From positions 1 through 6,198 of the forward strand of contig DGFF01000129.1 of assembly GCA_002391545.1 (NCBI GenBank): a DNA stretch of 6,198 bases. Direction: 5' to 3'. Position 1 is the stretch's first letter; each line of letters begins with the position of its first letter. Positions 5,856 to 6,198 of this stretch are shown piece by piece. Below the pieces are notes generated by a model. The model searched no databases. It was given only the letters and a program-made list of their open reading frames with translations, and was not told the DNA's origin. The DNA comes from Candidatus Fermentithermobacillaceae bacterium UBA3907 (GTDB taxonomy: Bacteria; Bacillota; Sulfobacillia; Fermentithermobacillales; Fermentithermobacillaceae). Both the position numbers and the translations under genes were made by a program.

Positions 5856-6198
5856 TAGCAGAATCGCGAATAGATGGCGATCAGTTTATAGATATTATTA
5901 CCTATGCCAAAGACTACTTGTACTACCGAAAAGAAGAGGTAGACGCTTTGAACGTGTTTCCTGTGCCCGATGGGGATACTGGAACAAATATGTATCTTAC
6001 CCTATCATCTGCAGTTGAAAGCCTGAATGGAATGTCTGGCATTTCCATATCGGAAGCATCTGAAATTGCCAGTAGGGGCGCTCTCATGGGCGCTCGCGGT
6101 AATTCTGGAGTCATCCTATCGCAGATTCTAAGAGGTATTGCCAAGGGTTTTGCAGGTAAGGAACACGCTGGGCCCCAAGAAGTAGGTGAAGCTATGGA
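5849..6198 (+). CDS. fakA: Fatty acid kinase ATP-binding subunit FakA (YloV, DAK2/DhaL domain), 3'-truncated
   Basis: FakA phosphorylates fatty acids held by a FakB carrier protein, making acyl-phosphate for phospholipid synthesis; it works in the cytosol. Only the first 116 complete codons lie in the window, and full proteins are about 550 residues. The visible part is the DhaL-type ATP-binding domain. VDALNVFPVPDGDTGTNM (31-48) contains the Asp residues that hold the two Mg ions (Asp41, Asp43, plus an Asp just before at 32), and GALMGARGNSGVILSQILRG (77-96) is the second nucleotide-binding signature. The TTG start at 5849 follows a perfect Shine-Dalgarno and overlaps the yloU stop by 7 bases. 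Residues 4-20 (AESRIDGDQFIDIITYA) align with the usual L/IDG..F..M...A opening of the family. The right edge cuts the gene mid-codon with no sign of damage before it. Homology is certain; the fatty-acid kinase role follows from the family. Confidence 0.93.
   Translation, partial: MVIAESRIDGDQFIDIITYAKDYLYYRKEEVDALNVFPVPDGDTGTNMYLTLSSAVESLNGMSGISISEASEIASRGALMGARGNSGVILSQILRGIAKGFAGKEHAGPQEVGEAM

Noticed and set aside
5923..6144. - strand ORF of 73 residues
   Set aside because: Antisense shadow of fakA, whose nucleotide-binding motifs occupy the + strand here.

Overview
This window reads as conserved chromosomal DNA from a Bacillota (Firmicutes) bacterium, more probably Clostridia-like than a true Bacillus. 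The basis is gene order plus protein motifs. The run rlmN-prpC-prkC-rsgA-rpe, then rpmB on the opposite strand, then yloU-fakA, follows the B. subtilis ylo region. The L28 protein carries two CXXC pairs, a form I associate with clostridia rather than with B. subtilis. Base composition is moderate and even by eye, and I see no mobile element, CRISPR array, tRNA, rRNA or phage gene. The assignment to a class is an inference.

Layout. Bases 1-19 are not genomic: they are the Tn5 mosaic-end/Nextera adapter left on a read or contig end. From base 20 the 3' two thirds of rlmN (23S rRNA/tRNA adenine-C2 methyltransferase) is present. It is followed on the + strand by prpC (PP2C phosphatase), prkC (PASTA Ser/Thr kinase), rsgA (ribosome-assembly GTPase) and rpe (ribulose-phosphate 3-epimerase). 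These genes are separated by at most 20 bp, or overlap, so they form one tight operon. rpe converges on rpmB (ribosomal protein L28, - strand) across about 90 bp that holds a strong hairpin. A roughly 200 bp divergent spacer carries candidate promoters for rpmB (-) and for yloU (+). yloU (Asp23/Gls24 family) is followed with a short overlap by fakA (fatty-acid kinase, DhaL-type ATP-binding domain), which runs off the right edge.

How the genes work together. PrpC and PrkC are an antagonistic phosphatase/kinase pair. The kinase has an extracellular three-PASTA sensor, expected to bind muropeptides or lipid II. RsgA and RlmN both act on ribosome biogenesis or function, and RsgA (CpgA) is a reported PrkC substrate in B. 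subtilis. The operon therefore joins cell-wall sensing to ribosome maturation, with a pentose-phosphate enzyme riding along. YloU and FakA form a second unit linked to envelope and lipid metabolism.

I found no clearly new biological system. The points most worth checking are the adapter at the left end, the lack of thiN and of a recognisable spoVM between rpe and rpmB, a weak 22-23 codon ORF upstream of yloU, the extra beta-rich domain at the PrkC C-terminus, and the high share of non-ATG starts (four of the seven genes whose start is visible).
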